Shown in pieces: positions 13,967-22,630 of a DNA stretch of 23,361 nt. The notes under the pieces are model-generated. The model saw only the letters and a list, made by a program, of their open reading frames with translations, was not told the origin of the DNA and ran no database searches. Made by a program: the position numbers and the translations under genes. The stretch is from contig JAGMDE010000018.1 in the NCBI GenBank assembly GCA_023128855.1, positions 1 to 23,361 on the forward strand, in the 5' to 3' direction. The stretch is from Thermoplasmatales archaeon (GTDB lineage Archaea > Thermoplasmatota > E2 > DHVEG-1). Every line of letters starts with the position of its first letter. Within the stretch, counting starts at the first letter, position 1.

Positions 13967-16900
13967 ATGAAGGATGAGCCTGATATTATAAAAGAGCTGA
14001 GAGAAGACGAAAAACTCGGCAAAATAAAAAATCTATCAAAGGACAAACAGGATACTTCAGACGTTGACAACGAAAACTTTGATAAAGAATCTGCCGGAAC
14101 AGTTCATGTTTTTGAGGAAAATTTGAAAGATGAAGAAAGAAATATTAATCTTGAAGACATAGAAAAAAATTTTGAGATAATCTTTGAAAATTATCATATT
14201 GCTATAACTTTAGCAGACGAAAAGGAAAGGATAGTCTCATGGAACAAGTACACTGAAGAACTATTTAACATGGATGAAAAAGAATTATTCATGAAACCAG
14301 TTGAAAAATTGTATCCCCCTGAAGAATGGGAGAAAATACGAGAGAAAAATATCAGGCAAAAAGGTATAAAATACAAATTAGAAACAAAAATGATTCGAAA
14401 GGATGAAGAACCATTTGATGCAGAAATCTCATTATGTGTTTTAAAAGGCAGGGATGGAAAAACAGCGGGTTCCATTGGAATTATTAGAGATATAACAAAG
14501 TTAAAAAATACAGAAAGAAAATTAACCGAATCAGAGGAGAAATATCGGACAATTTTTGAAAACTCTGCAGTTGCAATTACTCTCACTGATGAAAATGAGA
14601 ATATCATATCATGGAATAATTACGCGGAAGAATTGTTAGGGAGAAGTAAAGACGACCTTTACATGAAACCTGTTAAGTCTCTATATCCCCCAGATGAATG
14701 GACAAAGATTCGTAAGCAAAATGTAAGACAAAAAGGAATGCAACATCATTTAGAAACTAAGATTCTAAGAAAAAACAAAGATCCAATTGAGGTAGATATC
14801 TCTTTAAGTGTTTTGAAGAATCATGAGGGTTTAATCGTCGGTTCAATTGGTGTGATTAAAGATATAACAGAGCAGAAAAAAATTGAACATGAGTTAGAAT
14901 ATAAACATAATTTATTGCAATCTCTACTTGATAATATTCCTGACTCTATTTATTTCAAAGATGAAAAAAACAGATTTATAAAAGTAAACAAAGCGAAAGC
15001 TAGTCATTCAAAAACAAAACCAAAAGATATGCAGGGTAAAACAGATTTTGATTTTTTTTCTAAAGAAGAAGCTCGACAAAGTTCTGAAGATGATCAAAAA
15101 ATAATGGAAACAGGAAAACCAATTGTCAATAAGTTAGAGAATATAAAAAATGATAAAGGTGTAGAACGTTGGATTTTAACAACTAAAATTCCGAGATATA
15201 ACATTACGGGAGAAATAATTGGAACAATGGGCATATCTAGAGATATTACTTGTCTAAAGAAATCCGAAGAAAAATATAGACATCTGTTTGAGGCGGCTAC
15301 TGATCCAATTGTTATACTTGATAATAAAGGACATTTTGTAGATGTAAACGATCAAGTTACTAAATTACTGGGTTACAATAAAGAAGATCTAATTGGAAAA
15401 AAATTTGATGAAGCAAAAATTCTAACTGAAGATAGTCTCAATAAAAGTATGGATAGTTTTTTAAAAAGGATGAAAGGAGAAGATGTTCCAATATATGAAG
15501 TCGAAACGGTATCTAGAAATGGAGAGATCATTCCAGCTGAGATAAATGCTAGTGCACTCTATGAGAATGGTAAGATTGTAGGCGATTTTATTATATTGAG
15601 AGATCTTAGAGATAGATACAAAACAAAGGAAGTTGAAAGGGAACTTATTGAGTCTGAAAATAGATTTAGAGACATATTTGATGGGACAAGTGATCTTCTA
15701 CTTTATCTTGAAAAAGAAATCATTTTGGATATAAATGATACTGCGTTAGATTTAGGAGGGGTAAAAAAAGAAAACATAATTGGAGAAAAATTTTCTGATT
15801 TAAAGAAGCTATTTTCTGAAGAAGATATGGAAAAACATCTAGATGCGATCAAAAATGCGAATAGTGGAATCAAAATGCGTGATTACGAAAGTGATCTAAA
15901 ATCTAATGATGGAAATACATATAAATTTCTGTTCTCAGCAGATCGAATTGGAACCGATACAAAAGTAAAAGGTATTTTACTTAGAGGTAGAGATATAACT
16001 CTACGTCGTAGAGCATGGGATGAGTTAGTAAAACTTGAGGAGAAATATAGAGTTCTCGCAGAAACATCCGCAGATGGTGTTTTAACAATAGATCCTCTTG
16101 GCCGATTAACCTATGTAAATCCTTCATTTGAAAAAATGTGTGAAAGACGAAAGAGCCAGGTTTTAGCCACTCTATTTAGAGATTATCTCTCAGAAGATTC
16201 AGTATATTTCTTCCAGCAGGTATTTATTGATGCAAGAAAAAAAGATGAAAAAATTGAAAATGTAGAACTTGAACTTGTTCATTCCAGCGGTGATGTAATT
16301 CCAATCGAAGCAAATATTGCTCCCTTTAAAAAAGAAAATGAATTTGCTGGAATGGTTTGTACAATCCGAGATATTACTGAACGTAGAAAAGTAGAAGAAG
16401 AACTCAAGAAATCAGAGCGGCTTAAAACTGAATTTATGAATATCGCAGCGCATGAGCTTAGATCTCCAGTCACCCCAATTAAGGGTTATCTCGATTTGAT
16501 TATATCTGATAAAGCCACTAGTAAAAAAGTTAAGGATTGGGCTAAGATTAGTCTTAGAAACTCTGAAAGATTGCTTAAACTTGTTAATGATATTTTAGAT
16601 GTATCAAGACTCGACACAGATACTATGAGATTTGAAATGGAAAAACTTGAGACTCTTGAGATTTTAGATGAAATTGTTGAAGATATGAAACCAGTGGTTG
16701 AAAAGAAAGGACTTAAGTTTATAATAAAGATCACTAGAGATTTACCAAGTATGATGGGCGATAGATATCGACTTTCTCAAGTTTTAAAGAATTTACTAGT
16801 AAATGCAATTAAGTTTACGGATAACGGTTCTATTACTATTGAAGCGAATAAGAAAGATGATTATATAGAAATCTCAGTTGCAGATACTGGCATTGGCATT

Positions 16901-17119
16901 TCAAAAGATGAGTTGAAAAAGATTTTCAATAAATTTTATCAGGCATATACTGGTGATGACCGTAAAAATGAAGGTACAGGACTTGGATTGTTTATATGCA
17001 AAGAAATTCTCCAAAAACATGGTGGTGAAATTTGGGCAGAAAGTAAGATTAAAAAAGGAAGTAAATTTATAATAAAGCTACCTTACATACATAAGATGGT
17101 AATTGGCCTAAAGAAATAA
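13967..17119 (+). CDS. Soluble six-PAS sensor histidine kinase
   Basis: The 1050-residue protein has no membrane segment, so it should sense signals in the cytoplasm. After an acidic N-terminal ~62 residues come six PAS or PAC-type units: about 64-180, 188-303, 312-428, 434-550, 563-680 and 688-806. The HisKA helix follows with NIAAHELRSPVTPI, H829 being the expected phosphorylation site. The ATPase domain has the N box near N946 (KNLLVNAIKFTD), the G1 box DTGIGI (973-978) and the G2 box GTGLGL (1003-1008). PAS1 and PAS2 are close copies. No response regulator gene is adjacent, so its partner lies elsewhere. Confidence 0.92.
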   Translation: MKDEPDIIKELREDEKLGKIKNLSKDKQDTSDVDNENFDKESAGTVHVFEENLKDEERNINLEDIEKNFEIIFENYHIAITLADEKERIVSWNKYTEELFNMDEKELFMKPVEKLYPPEEWEKIREKNIRQKGIKYKLETKMIRKDEEPFDAEISLCVLKGRDGKTAGSIGIIRDITKLKNTERKLTESEEKYRTIFENSAVAITLTDENENIISWNNYAEELLGRSKDDLYMKPVKSLYPPDEWTKIRKQNVRQKGMQHHLETKILRKNKDPIEVDISLSVLKNHEGLIVGSIGVIKDITEQKKIEHELEYKHNLLQSLLDNIPDSIYFKDEKNRFIKVNKAKASHSKTKPKDMQGKTDFDFFSKEEARQSSEDDQKIMETGKPIVNKLENIKNDKGVERWILTTKIPRYNITGEIIGTMGISRDITCLKKSEEKYRHLFEAATDPIVILDNKGHFVDVNDQVTKLLGYNKEDLIGKKFDEAKILTEDSLNKSMDSFLKRMKGEDVPIYEVETVSRNGEIIPAEINASALYENGKIVGDFIILRDLRDRYKTKEVERELIESENRFRDIFDGTSDLLLYLEKEIILDINDTALDLGGVKKENIIGEKFSDLKKLFSEEDMEKHLDAIKNANSGIKMRDYESDLKSNDGNTYKFLFSADRIGTDTKVKGILLRGRDITLRRRAWDELVKLEEKYRVLAETSADGVLTIDPLGRLTYVNPSFEKMCERRKSQVLATLFRDYLSEDSVYFFQQVFIDARKKDEKIENVELELVHSSGDVIPIEANIAPFKKENEFAGMVCTIRDITERRKVEEELKKSERLKTEFMNIAAHELRSPVTPIKGYLDLIISDKATSKKVKDWAKISLRNSERLLKLVNDILDVSRLDTDTMRFEMEKLETLEILDEIVEDMKPVVEKKGLKFIIKITRDLPSMMGDRYRLSQVLKNLLVNAIKFTDNGSITIEANKKDDYIEISVADTGIGISKDELKKIFNKFYQAYTGDDRKNEGTGLGLFICKEILQKHGGEIWAESKIKKGSKFIIKLPYIHKMVIGLKK

Positions 17120-17150
17120 GATACATTGAGAAAAAAATGGTGGTGAAAAC

Positions 17151-17489
17151 ATCAAGAAAAAGTGTCCAGAATGTAACTCAAAGGCTGTAAAACTATACCA
17201 AAATAAAAGTATAGATAGAAAAAGAACATGGATTCCAACAGCATGGCATTGTACAAAGTGCGGTTACACTTACAACGTCGCTGCTGAAACACTTATGTAT
17301 AAAATTGGAAACGAACCTTATAATGAATCTTTTAATCGTAAATGTCCAAAATGTGACTTAGGCCTTGCAAGATTGTACAGGCATATAAATCCTAAACATG
17401 GTAAACAAAAATGGGTATCAGTAGGTTGGTATTGTACTAGATGCAAGTATGTATGGATGGATAAAAAAACAAAAGAAGACGAAGAATAG
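17151..17489 (+). CDS. Two-zinc-ribbon protein with no canonical start codon
   Basis: The reading frame has clear coding sense upstream of its first ATG (17295). From 17151 it gives 112 residues with four CxxC knuckles: CPEC and CTKC, then CPKC and CTRC, two ribbons with similar spacing (C-P-x-C ... W-x-C-T-x-C). In-frame stops lie at 17109 and 17127 and no ATG, GTG or TTG occurs between them and 17163. The best start is ATC 17151, behind GGTGGTG at 5-nt spacing, giving MKKKCPECNSK. The alternative is ATG 17137 in another frame with a -1 slip at the A-run 17157-17161. Function unknown; a nucleic-acid or protein-binding adaptor is possible. Confidence 0.65.
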   Translation: MKKKCPECNSKAVKLYQNKSIDRKRTWIPTAWHCTKCGYTYNVAAETLMYKIGNEPYNESFNRKCPKCDLGLARLYRHINPKHGKQKWVSVGWYCTRCKYVWMDKKTKEDEE

Positions 17490-17498
17490 GTTTTCAGC

Positions 17499-18395
17499 TT
17501 AATTTTCTAGAACTTGTTCATTTTCAGTATCTTCCTTTTTTCCTTTTTCAGAAAGGTAACTGATACCTATCTCAGTTAGTTCTATAACATTATATGAAGT
17601 ATATTGTAACAATTCACTTTCTAATAGTTTCTGCACCATAGATTCAAATTCTTGTTTAGAAACATGAAGTAAATTCATAGCTGACTCGGCATCCATATCT
17701 CTATTACGAAGCATGTCTAATAGTTGGAATTCTTTATCAGAAATGTCTATTTTTTCTTCTAATTCCTCAGGTATCTCCTCAAGATCCTCAGATAAATTTT
17801 TGACGTAACTCTCAATAATTGCATCTAGGTGTAAATTGTCTAAAACATCACCGTCTTTACTATAGAGAACACAAGTCTTTTGACTTGGATCATATTTCCA
17901 AGAAGAAACATTTTTCCAGGTATAGCCAAGTAAGCTAACCTCACCAGCAGCACCTCTCCCAGATTTACGTTTTTTTCGTTCCCTACTTCGGTAAAGGTAA
18001 TGTTGCTCTATTTGAAGGCTAGCGAGATCAACTCCAAAACTCTGAAGTTCAATGATAAGATCTTCACTTGCACGTCTTTTTAATTCAGCTATAAAAAATA
18101 ATCCTGCTTTTCCAATTATATCCATATATACTACTCTAACAATAGCTTCAATTGCTCTTCCAACTAATTCTCGATCAATATCATCAATTTCTGAAGAGAT
18201 TTGTATAGCTTCATCTTCAGAAAATTCACCTGCTTCTTTGATTTCAACATATTTCAAAAATTCATATCTCTGCTGTAATGTCTTAACAATTGAGCCAATT
18301 ACCTTAGCTGCAAATCCTTGAGTGGTACGTCTCCCAGCTACACGATAGAGAGAACGCAATATTTCTCCCAGAATATATGAATTAGGATATCCCAT
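17499..18395 (-). CDS. Conserved archaeal protein with C-terminal winged helix
   Basis: The 298-residue product is soluble. The N-terminal ~130 residues are helical (ILGEILRSLYRVAGRRTTQG onward). A strongly basic stretch RSRERKKRKSGRG follows at 136-148, then a short beta-rich part with YTWKNVSSWKYDP and VLYSKDGDVL (158-185). An acidic linker (200-218) leads to a likely winged helix at about 219-285 (KEFQLLDMLRNRDMDAESAM ... LTEIGISYLSEKG). DNA or RNA binding is inferred from the basic patch and the winged helix; I do not know a function. It is convergent with the zinc-ribbon gene and divergent from the eL41-tRNA unit. Confidence 0.65.
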   Translation of the reverse strand: MGYPNSYILGEILRSLYRVAGRRTTQGFAAKVIGSIVKTLQQRYEFLKYVEIKEAGEFSEDEAIQISSEIDDIDRELVGRAIEAIVRVVYMDIIGKAGLFFIAELKRRASEDLIIELQSFGVDLASLQIEQHYLYRSRERKKRKSGRGAAGEVSLLGYTWKNVSSWKYDPSQKTCVLYSKDGDVLDNLHLDAIIESYVKNLSEDLEEIPEELEEKIDISDKEFQLLDMLRNRDMDAESAMNLLHVSKQEFESMVQKLLESELLQYTSYNVIELTEIGISYLSEKGKKEDTENEQVLEN

Positions 18396-18444
18396 CTTAA
18401 ACAGATGTACATAAATAATTAGCTTAATTAATTTTCTCTAAAGT

Positions 18445-18457
18445 TTTATATAAATAC
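18445..18457 (+). promoter_or_regulatory. TATA-like box for the eL41-tRNA-Trp unit
   Basis: TTTATATAAATAC is about 80 nt before the eL41 start. It could drive the plus-strand unit with a leader of roughly 55 nt. AT-rich surroundings make the exact box uncertain. Confidence 0.35.
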
Positions 18458-18536
18458 TTAAACAGATAACTTTTTCCTAAATTATTAAATATAAGAGTTC
18501 GTTTAGGGCAAGCTGTAACTTTAGAGGATACACAAT

Positions 18537-18635
18537 ATGAAACGTAGTTCAAGGGTCTGGAAAAAAAGACACAAGATGCGCTGGAAATGGCGAAAGAAAC
18601 GAATGCGACGCGAGAAAAGGAGCAGAAAAAAGTAG
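18537..18635 (+). CDS. rpl41e: Ribosomal protein eL41
   Basis: This 32-residue product is Arg/Lys/Trp-rich. Its second half, MRWKWRKKRMRREKRSRKK, follows the eL41 pattern M-R-x-K-W-R-K-K-R-M-R-R, a single helix that bridges the two subunits in archaeal and eukaryotic ribosomes. The ATG at 18537 is preceded by AGAGGA at about 9-nt spacing, whereas the internal ATG at 18576, which would give the core 19 residues, has no such site, so I prefer the longer form. The gene ends only 11 nt before tRNA-Trp, so the two are probably transcribed together. It is too short for usual gene finders. Confidence 0.85.
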   Translation: MKRSSRVWKKRHKMRWKWRKKRMRREKRSRKK

Positions 18636-18646
18636 GTTAACTAACT

Positions 18647-18785
18647 GGGGGTATGGTGTAACCCGGCATCATTGTGGGCTCCAGTTAGGAATGATTACAA
18701 AAGGGTCATCTGATCTGTGATGAATAACTGGAGCGATGACCTAAGAAGAGACCCGCCGATCTGGGTTCAAATCCCAGTACCCCCA
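18647..18785 (+). tRNA. tRNA-Trp (CCA) with 66-nt intron
   Basis: The acceptor strands GGGGGTA (18647-18653) and TACCCCC (18778-18784) pair perfectly, with discriminator A at 18785. The D arm contains AACCCGGC, the anticodon stem is GTGGG/CCCGC, and the T arm is CTGGG-TTCAAAT-CCCAG. The anticodon CCA is at 18681-18683. The intron lies after position 37 (18685-18750), the usual archaeal site, and its ends pair as TTAGG/CCTAA, consistent with a bulge-helix-bulge splice site. The mature tRNA would be 73 nt; the 3' CCA tail is not encoded. Confidence 0.95.
18685..18750 (+). ncRNA. Box C/D guide RNA within the tRNA-Trp intron
   Basis: Box C is ATGATTA (18691), D' CTGA (18710), C' GTGATGA (18717), and D probably ATGA (18736). 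Ahead of D, AACTGGAGC (18726-18734) pairs with GCTCCAGTT around the anticodon and puts C34 exactly five nt from box D. Ahead of D', GGGTC pairs with GACCC at the 3' splice junction and puts C39 five nt from box D'. These are the two positions (34 and 39) 2'-O-methylated by the known haloarchaeal tRNA-Trp intron guide. Box D deviates from CUGA, which lowers certainty for that half. Confidence 0.82.
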
Positions 18786-18813
18786 TCATATTAAAAAAAA
18801 GGTGAAATAAAAT

Positions 18814-19038
18814 ATGGAAATTGTAAAAAACATGTTTAATATCAACTTTAAAAATTTCAATTTATTCACTGTTCTATCAATTCTATGTTTATTAGCAGGA
18901 ATTTTATTTTGGATTTATTGGGGACTCAGATATGGAATATGGTATGACATTGGCATTTATTCCATAACAATTGTATTAGTCATACCAGGTGTTATTGGTT
19001 TCTTATTATCCCTAATGGAAAAAGAGGAAGAAGATTAG
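18814..19038 (+). CDS. Small two-TM membrane protein
   Basis: The 74-residue product has two hydrophobic segments, about residues 18-36 (FTVLSILCLLAGILFWIYWG) and 47-66 (IGIYSITIVLVIPGVIGFLL), and an acidic C-terminal tail EKEEED. A GGTG ribosome-binding site precedes the ATG by about 10 nt. It lies 28 nt after tRNA-Trp and is probably on the same transcript, freed by tRNA 3' processing. Its stop shares a TTAG with the stop of gcvPB on the opposite strand. No family is recognised. Confidence 0.6.
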   Translation: MEIVKNMFNINFKNFNLFTVLSILCLLAGILFWIYWGLRYGIWYDIGIYSITIVLVIPGVIGFLLSLMEKEEED

Positions 19039-20474
19039 ATCATTTTCCAAGTTAGAACTGGATTTTTTGTAGCACCAACTTCATCAACACGTTTAACAGG
19101 TGTATTAATTGGTGCGTTTTTTACTAGTTCAGGATCTTCATTTGCAATCTTAATTAAGACATCTATATACTCATCAAGATCTTCTTTTGATTCAGTTTCA
19201 GTTGGCTCAACCATCAATGCTTCTTTTACTATAAGTGGAAAATAAATTGTTGGTGGATGTAAACCATAATCAAGTAATCGTTTGGCAACATCCTTTGCGG
19301 TTATTCCTTTTTCTTGTTTTAGTTTTTCACAACTTAACACAAACTCATGTTTTCTAAGTTGTTTGTATGGCATATCATATTTTTCAGATTTGAGTATTTT
19401 TTCTTTCATATAATTTGAATTTAGAACAGCAATTTCTGAGGCCTCTTTTAGGCCATCTCTGCCCATCATAAGAATATAGATGTATGCTTTTAGCAGGACT
19501 GAAAAATTGCCATAAAAACCTTTGATTTTTCCAATTGATTGAGGAACATTGTAATCAAATAGGTATTTACCGTCCTTCCTAGCGATTCTAGGTATAGGTA
19601 GGAGCTTTTCCAATTTTATTTTTACACCAATAGGGCCACTACCAGGACCTCCTCCCCCATGAGGTGTAGCAAATGTTTTGTGTAAATTTAGATGAACGAT
19701 ATCAAAGCCCATATCACCGGGTCGCGCTTTACCCATGATTGCATTTATATTAGCGCCATCATAGTACAAAAGAGCACCTGCTTTGTGGACCATTTTAGAT
19801 ATTTCAATAATTTCAGATTCAAAAATCCCTAATGTATTAGGGTTTGTAAGCATAAAACAAGCGGTTTTTTCTGAAAGTGCTTTCCCAAGCATCTCTAAAT
19901 CAACAGTTCCATCTTTGGTAGATGGTATTTCAATGAGCTTGTAACCAGCCATAGTGACACTTGCAGGATTAGTACCATGAGCTGTATCAGGTAATATTAC
20001 TTCGTTACGTTCATTATCCTTGTTTAACTCATGATACGCTCTTGTAATAAGCATACCCAAGAATTCTCCTTGAGCTCCAGCTGCAGGTTGTAAAGAAAAA
20101 TAATCCATACCTGTTATTTCACAGAGCATTCTCTCCAGTTCAAGCATTATTTCTAAATTTCCTTGAACCGTTGAAACATCTTGATATGGATGAGTATTTG
20201 CAAAATCATCCCAACCAGCAATCTCCTCACAGATCTTAGGGTTATATTTCATAGTACAAGAGCCAAGCGGATAAATTCCAGAATCAATTCCATAATTCAT
20301 CTGACTAAGCCGGTAGAAATGACGCACAATCTGAGTTTCATCAAGGTCTGGAATATTGACTTTTTCTTTTCTTTGAAGAGCATTTGGAAATGTATCAATT
20401 GATTTAATTTTGTCTTTTTTTATGTGTGCTATTTCATTAAGCAGAGGTTTATCATACATAGCGGATCTATACAT
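19035..20474 (-). CDS. gcvPB: Glycine dehydrogenase (decarboxylating) subunit 2
   Basis: The 479-residue protein is the PLP-carrying half of the split P-protein of the glycine cleavage system. The Schiff-base lysine is K266 in HLNLHKTFATPHGGGGPGSG, and the upstream LGSCTMKYNP (70-79) and LPDTAHGTNPASV (161-173) motifs are typical. With GcvPA it decarboxylates glycine and passes the aminomethyl group to lipoyl-GcvH, which then needs GcvT; those genes are not in this window. Length is normal for the family. The start overlaps the end of gcvPA by 8 nt, so translation is coupled. Confidence 0.96.
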   Translation of the reverse strand: MYRSAMYDKPLLNEIAHIKKDKIKSIDTFPNALQRKEKVNIPDLDETQIVRHFYRLSQMNYGIDSGIYPLGSCTMKYNPKICEEIAGWDDFANTHPYQDVSTVQGNLEIMLELERMLCEITGMDYFSLQPAAGAQGEFLGMLITRAYHELNKDNERNEVILPDTAHGTNPASVTMAGYKLIEIPSTKDGTVDLEMLGKALSEKTACFMLTNPNTLGIFESEIIEISKMVHKAGALLYYDGANINAIMGKARPGDMGFDIVHLNLHKTFATPHGGGGPGSGPIGVKIKLEKLLPIPRIARKDGKYLFDYNVPQSIGKIKGFYGNFSVLLKAYIYILMMGRDGLKEASEIAVLNSNYMKEKILKSEKYDMPYKQLRKHEFVLSCEKLKQEKGITAKDVAKRLLDYGLHPPTIYFPLIVKEALMVEPTETESKEDLDEYIDVLIKIANEDPELVKNAPINTPVKRVDEVGATKNPVLTWKMI

Positions 20475-21816
20475 TTGAAACCTCCTTTAATGCAGAAATT
20501 AGTTTTTCAATATCAGCATCGTTGTGTATCTCAGTTATTCCAAAAAGAACACAATTTTTAAGATCTGGGTATTCACTCTCTAATAAAAGACCACCTTGTA
20601 TATTTTTTTGCAACAATTTTTTATTTATTTTATCTGGGTCTTCATCACATTTAATCACAAATTCGTTAAAATGAACACCAGTAAACATTTTTTTAAATCC
20701 TTTAATTGACTCAATTTGTTTAGCTAATTTTTGTCCATTCTCAAAATTAGCCTTGCTTAGTTTTTCTAAACCATTACCCCCAAGCCATGATAGATATGAA
20801 ACTGCTGCAAGTGCGCACAATCCTTCATTTGTACAAATGTTACTTGTTGCTCTACTGCGTCTAATGTGTTGCTCTCTTGTCTGAAGAGCCATGCAAAAAG
20901 CACGATTACTCTCGCTATCTTTTGTTAAGCCAATAATTCGACCAGGCATCTGTCTTAAGAATTCTTTTTTACAGGCAAATATTCCAAGACTAGAACCACC
21001 AAAATCCATTGGGTTTCCTAGAGCCCTTCCTTCACCTATTGCAATATCAGCACCATATTCACTTGGGCTTTTAGTAATCCCAAGTGATATTGGATCAATA
21101 CCAATAACAAAAATTGACCCTGCATCTTTTACAATTTTGCTGATTGTATCAACATCATCTTCAAAAACACCGAAGAAGTTTGGATTTTCAATATAAACTC
21201 CCGCTGTATTTCCATCAACGTTTTTCTTAAGTTGATTTAAATCTATTTTTCCGGTTTTTAAATCGTAAGGAATCTCCTTTATTTCTAACTCTGAGCCTTT
21301 AGTATAATTTTTCAGAACAGACTTCTTATCAGATGAAATATTTTCTGGAATGATGAAAGTTTTTTTTCTATTTATTCTTGTACACATTAAGGCAGCTTCA
21401 CCAAGAGAGGTTACTCCATCATACAGTGAACAATTAGCTACGTCCATCCCAGTTAGTTCCGCAATAATGCTTTGATATTCAAACATGGCTTGTAGAAAAC
21501 CTTGACTTGCTTCAGATTGATATGGCGTATAAGCTGTGTAAAATTCAGCCCTTGAAATTATAGATTTTACAAAGGATGGTATATAGTGGGGTTTTATTCC
21601 ACCACCAATAAAACTAGTAAGTTGATGATAAGATTTGTTTTTACAAGCGATTTCCCTTAATTTTTTTTCAGTATCTTGTTGCGATAGCCCATTATCTAGC
21701 TCTATATTTTTAATCCTTATTTTTTGAGGAATATCTGAAAATAAATCATTGATATTATTCAACCCAATCTCTTTGAGCATACTGTTTTTGATGTTTGAAT
21801 TTGGAATAAACTTCAT
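20467..21816 (-). CDS. gcvPA: Glycine dehydrogenase (decarboxylating) subunit 1
   Basis: The 449-residue protein is the N-terminal half of the split P-protein. It opens with the usual MKFIPNSNIKNSMLKEIGLN, followed by SFIGGGIKPHYIPSFVKSII and FYTAYTPYQSEASQGFLQAM, and later GGSSLGIFACKKEFLRQMPG and TREQHIRRSRATSNICTNEG. It lacks the PLP lysine and forms the active dimer with GcvPB. It is first in the two-gene operon, with a GGGAG ribosome-binding site before the ATG. The short divergent gap to the FAH gene (84 nt) should hold both promoters. Confidence 0.96.
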   Translation of the reverse strand: MKFIPNSNIKNSMLKEIGLNNINDLFSDIPQKIRIKNIELDNGLSQQDTEKKLREIACKNKSYHQLTSFIGGGIKPHYIPSFVKSIISRAEFYTAYTPYQSEASQGFLQAMFEYQSIIAELTGMDVANCSLYDGVTSLGEAALMCTRINRKKTFIIPENISSDKKSVLKNYTKGSELEIKEIPYDLKTGKIDLNQLKKNVDGNTAGVYIENPNFFGVFEDDVDTISKIVKDAGSIFVIGIDPISLGITKSPSEYGADIAIGEGRALGNPMDFGGSSLGIFACKKEFLRQMPGRIIGLTKDSESNRAFCMALQTREQHIRRSRATSNICTNEGLCALAAVSYLSWLGGNGLEKLSKANFENGQKLAKQIESIKGFKKMFTGVHFNEFVIKCDEDPDKINKKLLQKNIQGGLLLESEYPDLKNCVLFGITEIHNDADIEKLISALKEVSNV

Positions 21817-21900
21817 AAACTCCCAACCACGTTATCAAGAATACATTAAAGAAACTTATTATTATGAAATCTTTAAATTGGTAGATTCAATGCCAAATTT

Positions 21901-22560
21901 ATGACTAATTACATTTTCAAAGATGGTGTTAAAAGAAATATAACAATTGGAAAACTTGTTTGTCTTGCTAGAACATATAAGAAACATGCAGAGGAAATGA
22001 ATTCAGAAGTAACCGAAGACCCTGTTCTTTTTTTAAAACCAGCTAGTTCAGTTATATTCAATGGTGAGTCAATAGTTGTTCCAAAGATTTCGAAGTGTCT
22101 ACATCATGAAGTTGAATTAGGAGTAGTTATAGGTAAAAAATGTAAAAATGTATCAAAAAAAGATGCTTTGGATCATGTTCTTGGGTACTTGCTTGCTCTT
22201 GATATTACTGCCAGGGATATTCAATCAGAGACAAAAAAGAAAGGTTGGCCATGGAGTATTGCAAAGGGTTTTGATACATTTGCACCAATTAGTGATGTTG
22301 TTTTGAAAAAGGATGCCCCAGATCCTAATAGTCTTGATATTTCGTTAAAAGTAAATGGGGAAATTAAGCAGAGTTCTAACACTAATAATATGGTTTTTTC
22401 AGTTGAACGAATAATCGAATTTATCTCTCAGATCATGACTTTAGAACCTGGAGATTTAATTATGACTGGTACACCTGAAGGTGTCGGAGAAATTAAAACG
22501 GGGGATGTATTAGAAGCAGAACTTGGAGATATTTGTTCATTAAAAGTAAACGTAAGTTAA
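21901..22560 (+). CDS. Fumarylacetoacetate hydrolase family protein
   Basis: The 219-residue protein is a compact member of the FAH superfamily (acylpyruvate hydrolase, oxaloacetate tautomerase/decarboxylase or related). The metal-binding and core motifs are HHEVELGVVIGKK (68-80), DITARDIQSETKKKGWPWSI ending AKGFDTFAPIS, and GDLIMTGTPEGVG near the C-terminus. Exact substrate cannot be told from sequence; in archaea such small forms are often general acylpyruvate or oxaloacetate enzymes. No ribosome-binding site is seen and a CTTTAAAT box lies about 30 nt upstream, so the mRNA may be leaderless. A thiolase gene follows 70 nt downstream on the same strand. Confidence 0.88.
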   Translation: MTNYIFKDGVKRNITIGKLVCLARTYKKHAEEMNSEVTEDPVLFLKPASSVIFNGESIVVPKISKCLHHEVELGVVIGKKCKNVSKKDALDHVLGYLLALDITARDIQSETKKKGWPWSIAKGFDTFAPISDVVLKKDAPDPNSLDISLKVNGEIKQSSNTNNMVFSVERIIEFISQIMTLEPGDLIMTGTPEGVGEIKTGDVLEAELGDICSLKVNVS

Positions 22561-22630
22561 TTTTGGAAAATGTTTTAAGTAGAAATCATATTGCCAGAGT
22601 GCATTTATTATTTGGAGGAGGCGCAATTAT

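Noticed and set aside
14194..14607. Minus-strand ORF of 137 codons, Ser/Phe-rich
   Set aside because: Antisense shadow of the duplicated PAS region; composition is what the reverse of Glu/Lys-rich coding gives.
21817..21900. Glycine riboswitch upstream of gcvPA
   Set aside because: The 84-nt divergent gap is too short and shows none of the paired elements of a glycine aptamer.
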